Origin: Phycisphaerae bacterium
Lineage (GTDB): Bacteria > Planctomycetota > Phycisphaerae > Sedimentisphaerales > Anaerohalosphaeraceae
NCBI GenBank assembly: GCA_007121565.1
Contig: SKKI01000267.1
Location: 1 to 7,521 of the forward strand
DNA: 7,521 bases
Direction: 5' to 3'
Shown here: positions 4,656 to 7,521 of the stretch, piece by piece
Numbering within the stretch: the stretch's first letter is position 1
How the letters are laid out: each line of letters begins with the position of its first letter
The notes under the pieces: generated by a model
Database searches by the model: none
What the model was told of the DNA's origin: nothing
Seen by the model: the letters and a program-made list of their open reading frames with translations, nothing else
Position numbers and translations under genes: made by a program

Positions 4656-5578
4656 AAAGTTTCCTGACGATTCACGATTGCACGACCGATCAGTTGCAGG
4701 AGCTGCTGACGCTCAGCGGCGATCTGAAAAAACTGTATAAAAACGGCGGGCGCGATCTGTGTCTGTCCGGCAAGGTGCTGGCGATGCTGTTTGAAAAGAC
4801 CAGCCTGCGCACACGTGTCAGCTTTCAGGTGGCGATGTATGATCTGGGCGGGATGGCGATGTATATGAAGCCCGAAGACATCGGCGTCATCGGTCAGCGC
4901 GAGCCGGCCAGGGACATGGCCCGCGTGTTTGCGCGCTATGTCGATGGGATTATGGCGCGGACCTTTGCCCACGAGACACTGATCGAGCTGGACCGCTGGG
5001 CGGATGTGCCGGTGATCAACGCGCTGAGCGACTGGTCGCATCCCTGCCAGGCGATGGCCGATATGATGACCATACAGGAGCATTTCGGACGCCTGGAAGG
5101 CTTGAAGCTGGCGTATGTCGGCGACGGCAACAATGTGGCCCGCTCGCTGGCCTTTGCCTGCGCAAAGTTCGATATGAAATATGTCGTTGCCGCGCCGCCC
5201 GGCTATGAGCTGGACGCCGAGACCCTCGAGGCAGCCAACCGCATCTGTCCGAACTGCGCCGAGCAGACGCGCGAGCCGGCCGCGGCGGTCGCCGGCGCCG
5301 ATGTGATTTACACCGACACCTGGGTCAGTATGGGACAGGAGGACGAAAAAGCAAAGCGGGTGGCGGATTTTGCCGGTTTTGCCGTCGATGAGCACCTCAT
5401 CCAGCACGCCCCGCGGGCCAAAGTGATGCACTGCCTGCCGGCGTATCGCGGCTATGAGATTTCCGACAGCATTGCCGAATCGCCCAACTCGATCATCTTT
5501 GACCAGGCCGAGAACCGCCTGCACTTCCAGCGCGGCCTGCTGAAAAAACTAATCAGCACCGTTCAAGCAGGAAAATGA
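4652..5578 (+). CDS. argF: Ornithine carbamoyltransferase ArgF
   Basis: ArgF condenses ornithine with carbamoyl phosphate to citrulline, in the cytosol, normally as a trimer. The 308 residues match the usual length. The carbamoyl-phosphate loop reads FEKTSLRTR (47-55), where many enzymes have STRTR. HPCQ (130-133) is intact, the ornithine-binding DTWVSMGQ (222-229) carries the SMG loop, and HCLPA (260-264) holds the catalytic cysteine. The SMG loop and HCLPA argue for ornithine rather than acetyl- or succinylornithine as substrate, and separate it from aspartate carbamoyltransferase. The start overlaps argD by four bases with GGGAG (4640-4644) inside the argD end. After the stop 74 bp follow without a convincing terminator, so readthrough into the next gene is possible. 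Confidence 0.96.
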   Translation: MKSFLTIHDCTTDQLQELLTLSGDLKKLYKNGGRDLCLSGKVLAMLFEKTSLRTRVSFQVAMYDLGGMAMYMKPEDIGVIGQREPARDMARVFARYVDGIMARTFAHETLIELDRWADVPVINALSDWSHPCQAMADMMTIQEHFGRLEGLKLAYVGDGNNVARSLAFACAKFDMKYVVAAPPGYELDAETLEAANRICPNCAEQTREPAAAVAGADVIYTDTWVSMGQEDEKAKRVADFAGFAVDEHLIQHAPRAKVMHCLPAYRGYEISDSIAESPNSIIFDQAENRLHFQRGLLKKLISTVQAGK

Positions 5579-5652
5579 TCGGGCCTGGCCCTGCGGCAGG
5601 CAAAACATAACCGTGGATTGCTGTTGAACTTCGTGTTGTTGAGGATACGATT

Positions 5653-7257
5653 ATGAAAATTGTCATCGCAGGCGCCAAGGGCGCAGGCAAGAGCACGGTG
5701 GCCGAGCATGTTCAGCGGCTGACGGGGCTGAAACGAGTCGAGACGGATCAGTTGATTGAGGATCGTTTTTTCAAGCAGCACGGTCAGCGCAAGACCTGTC
5801 GGGAAATTTTTACCGACTGCGGCGGCGATGTGTTTCGTGCACTTGAACGCGACGCGGCCGCCGAGCTCGAGCAGGCCGACTGGCAATTGGTGGTCTGCGG
5901 CGGCTCGACCCTGCTGGCGCCCGACAGCCGACGCGCGCTGCGGCACAACGCGATCCTGGTCTATCTGCGGGCCGATGCCGATACGATCTGGTCGCGGCTG
6001 GTCGGGATTGGGCTGCCGCCCTGGCTGGCCGGCCCGGACGGACGCGAGCAACTCGAACACGATGTAACCTATCGCGATGAAGCGCTGATTCCCCTGTCGG
6101 ATATTGTCGTGGATGCGGCCGGCAGGAAGCCTGAGCAGATTGCCGAGCAGATTGTTGAGCTGCTCGGCCGGGAGCTGGCGGTGCGGATGACGGCGGCCAA
6201 TACCTTCGGCGATGTGGTGCGGGTGACCACCTTCGGCGAAAGCCACGGCCCGGCCATCGGGGCGGTGCTGGACGGCGTCCGGCCCGGCGTGGACATTACC
6301 GAGGCCGACATTCAGCGGGAACTGAACCGCCGCCGACCGGGACAAAGCGAGGTCACCACGCCGCGCGATGAGAAAGACCAGGTCGAGATCCTCTCGGGCG
6401 TCTTTCAGGGCAAAACCACCGGCGCGCCGATTGCGATGGTCATCTTCAACCGCGACCACGATTCATCCAAATACGAAGGCATCAAGGACCTGTTTCGCCC
6501 CGGGCACGCGGACTTTACGTTTTACAAAAAGTACGGCATCCGGGACTATCGCGGCGGCGGACGCTCCTCGGGCCGCGAAACCGCCGGGCGGGTGATGGGC
6601 GGAGCGATTGCCCGAAAGCTGCTCGAGGCTCAAGGTATTCGCGTCATTGCCCACGCGACCGAGATTGCCGGCATCGCCGCGCAGCAATGCGATTATGCGG
6701 TGATCGAGAAAAACGCCGTGCGCTGCGCCGACGCCGAGGCAGCCAGGGCCATGGAAAAAGCCGTCGTCGCGGCCAAGGACGACAACGACTCGGTCGGCGG
6801 TATCGTGAAGCTGGAAATCATCGGCCTGCCGCCCGGGCTGGGCGATCCGGTCTTCGGCAAGCTGGATGCGCGTCTGTGCGCGGCGATCATGACACTCGGC
6901 GCGGTCAAGGGCATCGAAGTCGGCAAAGGCTTTGCGCTGACCCGGATGCGCGGCAGCCGGTCCAACGACGCGATGGCCGACGGCGGCTTTGTCAGCAACA
7001 ACGCCGGCGGCATCATCGGCGGCATCGCCACCGGCCAGCCGGTCGAGCTGCGCATCGCCGTCAAGCCGACCTCCTCCATTGCCAAACCGCAAACAACCAT
7101 CGGCACCGACGGCCAAACCCGTCCGATCGAAACCCACGGCCGACACGATCCCTGCATCGTGCCGCGCATTATCCCCGTTATCGAGACCATGGCGGCGCTG
7201 GTGGTGCTGGACTGTCTTGAAATCCAGTCAAAGATTCGCCCCGGCCATGAACTGTAA
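5653..7257 (+). CDS. aroC: Shikimate-kinase-like domain fused to chorismate synthase
   Basis: One uninterrupted 534-residue frame joins two shikimate-pathway domains. Residues 1-172 are a shikimate-kinase-like P-loop domain: Walker A GAKGAGKST (7-15), ETDQLIE (30-36), FRALE (61-65) and CGGS (82-85), then a LID ending in LAGPD. Residues 179-534 are a complete chorismate synthase, which turns EPSP into chorismate using reduced FMN. It shows GESHG (195-199), RPGHAD with H285, a GGGRSSGRETA stretch and GRHDP near the end, so both active-site histidines are present. The linker is only about 7 residues, and M179 aligns with the start of free-standing AroC. In the kinase, Walker lysine, shikimate-binding Asp (D32) and Arg (R62) are kept. 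The first Asp of DxD is Glu, the first Gly of GGG is Cys, and the LID RP is PP, so kinase activity is uncertain. GAGGA (5641-5645) sits seven bases before the ATG. Confidence 0.93.
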   Translation: MKIVIAGAKGAGKSTVAEHVQRLTGLKRVETDQLIEDRFFKQHGQRKTCREIFTDCGGDVFRALERDAAAELEQADWQLVVCGGSTLLAPDSRRALRHNAILVYLRADADTIWSRLVGIGLPPWLAGPDGREQLEHDVTYRDEALIPLSDIVVDAAGRKPEQIAEQIVELLGRELAVRMTAANTFGDVVRVTTFGESHGPAIGAVLDGVRPGVDITEADIQRELNRRRPGQSEVTTPRDEKDQVEILSGVFQGKTTGAPIAMVIFNRDHDSSKYEGIKDLFRPGHADFTFYKKYGIRDYRGGGRSSGRETAGRVMGGAIARKLLEAQGIRVIAHATEIAGIAAQQCDYAVIEKNAVRCADAEAARAMEKAVVAAKDDNDSVGGIVKLEIIGLPPGLGDPVFGKLDARLCAAIMTLGAVKGIEVGKGFALTRMRGSRSNDAMADGGFVSNNAGGIIGGIATGQPVELRIAVKPTSSIAKPQTTIGTDGQTRPIETHGRHDPCIVPRIIPVIETMAALVVLDCLEIQSKIRPGHEL

Positions 7258-7287
7258 ATCGTTAAATGTTGAACGTCTGACTTTCTC

Positions 7288-7479
7288 GTGTGGTTATTTT
7301 TATTACAGGCTGTCGGCTTTTCGCTGACCGGGGTGATGGCAACATTCCACGGCGCAACACTGCTCAGCAGCCGCAATCAGCTCATCCTGATGGGCATCTG
7401 CGGCGCAGCACTGCTGTTTTTCGGCGGGGTTTTTATTCTGCGCGCCGCCGGATTGATCCATGCCGCAGGCGGAGGATAG
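7288..7479 (+). CDS. Small two-helix membrane protein, unrecognised
   Basis: A 63-residue frame begins with GTG, 30 bases after the chorismate synthase stop. It encodes two hydrophobic segments (about residues 2-18 and 32-53) separated by a short polar stretch with H, S, R, N and Q, then a glycine-rich tail. This fits a small inner-membrane hairpin protein, but I know no family for it. From the eighth codon on, third positions are GC-rich as in the neighbours, which favours real coding. The first codons (TTA TTT TTA TTA) are not, and no Shine-Dalgarno site precedes the GTG. The true start could be ATG 7336, giving 47 residues and losing most of the first helix. The overlapping minus-strand frame is cysteine-rich and looks like a shadow. 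GGAGG at 7471-7475 could serve a gene beyond the window. Confidence 0.42.
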   Translation: MWLFLLQAVGFSLTGVMATFHGATLLSSRNQLILMGICGAALLFFGGVFILRAAGLIHAAGGG

Positions 7480-7521
7480 AAAAGGCAGGCACACGCAACC
7501 GCCGGCCCTGCAGTGTAACGA

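Noticed and set aside
3375..5524. Long minus-strand frames opposite argD and argF
   Set aside because: Shadow frames of GC-rich codon usage; the plus strand carries complete conserved enzymes there.
5583..5601. GCCTG/CAGGC hairpin between argF and the aroC fusion as a terminator
   Set aside because: Five-base stem followed by AAAACATAA rather than a T-tract on the transcribed strand.
5624..5651. TTGAAC/TACGAT as a promoter for the aroC fusion
   Set aside because: The -10 candidate ends one base before the ATG and overlaps the ribosome-site spacer, so the transcript would begin inside the gene.
7303..7494. Cysteine-rich 63-residue minus-strand frame at the right end
   Set aside because: Its cysteines come from antisense GCA/GCC codons of the membrane-protein frame; no ribosome site precedes it.

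Overview
The window is 7.5 kb of moderately GC-rich bacterial DNA holding conserved metabolic and housekeeping genes, with two gene-poor gaps of about 450 and 540 bp. Shine-Dalgarno sites, sigma70-like TATAAT boxes and a lipoprotein signal peptide fit a Gram-negative-type bacterium. The mix of genes (thiL next to tsaE, an argB-argD-argF run, a kinase/chorismate-synthase fusion) and the abundance of small palindromic repeats made me think of an environmental Planctomycetota/Phycisphaerae-like genome. That assignment is an impression, not something the sequence proves.

Left part (1-1500, plus strand): the 3' two-thirds or so of thiL (thiamine-monophosphate kinase), then a 446-bp gap packed with hairpin repeats, including a perfect 49-bp direct repeat. 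Next come a probable promoter and tsaE (the ATPase of the tRNA t6A pathway). A small hairpin and a dRS3-like repeat lie behind tsaE. Middle (1533-2575): a minus-strand gene for a small coiled-coil lipoprotein, convergent with tsaE, then a 540-bp gap. That gap contains three good TATAAT boxes, two firing left and one firing right, and GC-rich foldable sequence but no convincing protein gene.

Right part (2576-7257, plus strand): a compact run argB-argD-argF (N-acetylglutamate kinase, acetylornithine aminotransferase, ornithine carbamoyltransferase). These supply three steps of arginine synthesis; argC, argJ or argE, argG and argH are not in the window. After 74 bp comes a 534-residue fusion of a shikimate-kinase-like domain with a complete chorismate synthase. 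The kinase half has lost the usual LID arginine, while the chorismate synthase half looks fully conserved. A short ORF for a two-helix membrane protein closes the window.

The observations most worth following up are the kinase-chorismate synthase fusion with its divergent kinase and possible internal start, the mosaic repeat block between thiL and tsaE, and the divergent-promoter gap upstream of argB. I see no CRISPR array, tRNA, rRNA, transposase or defence gene.
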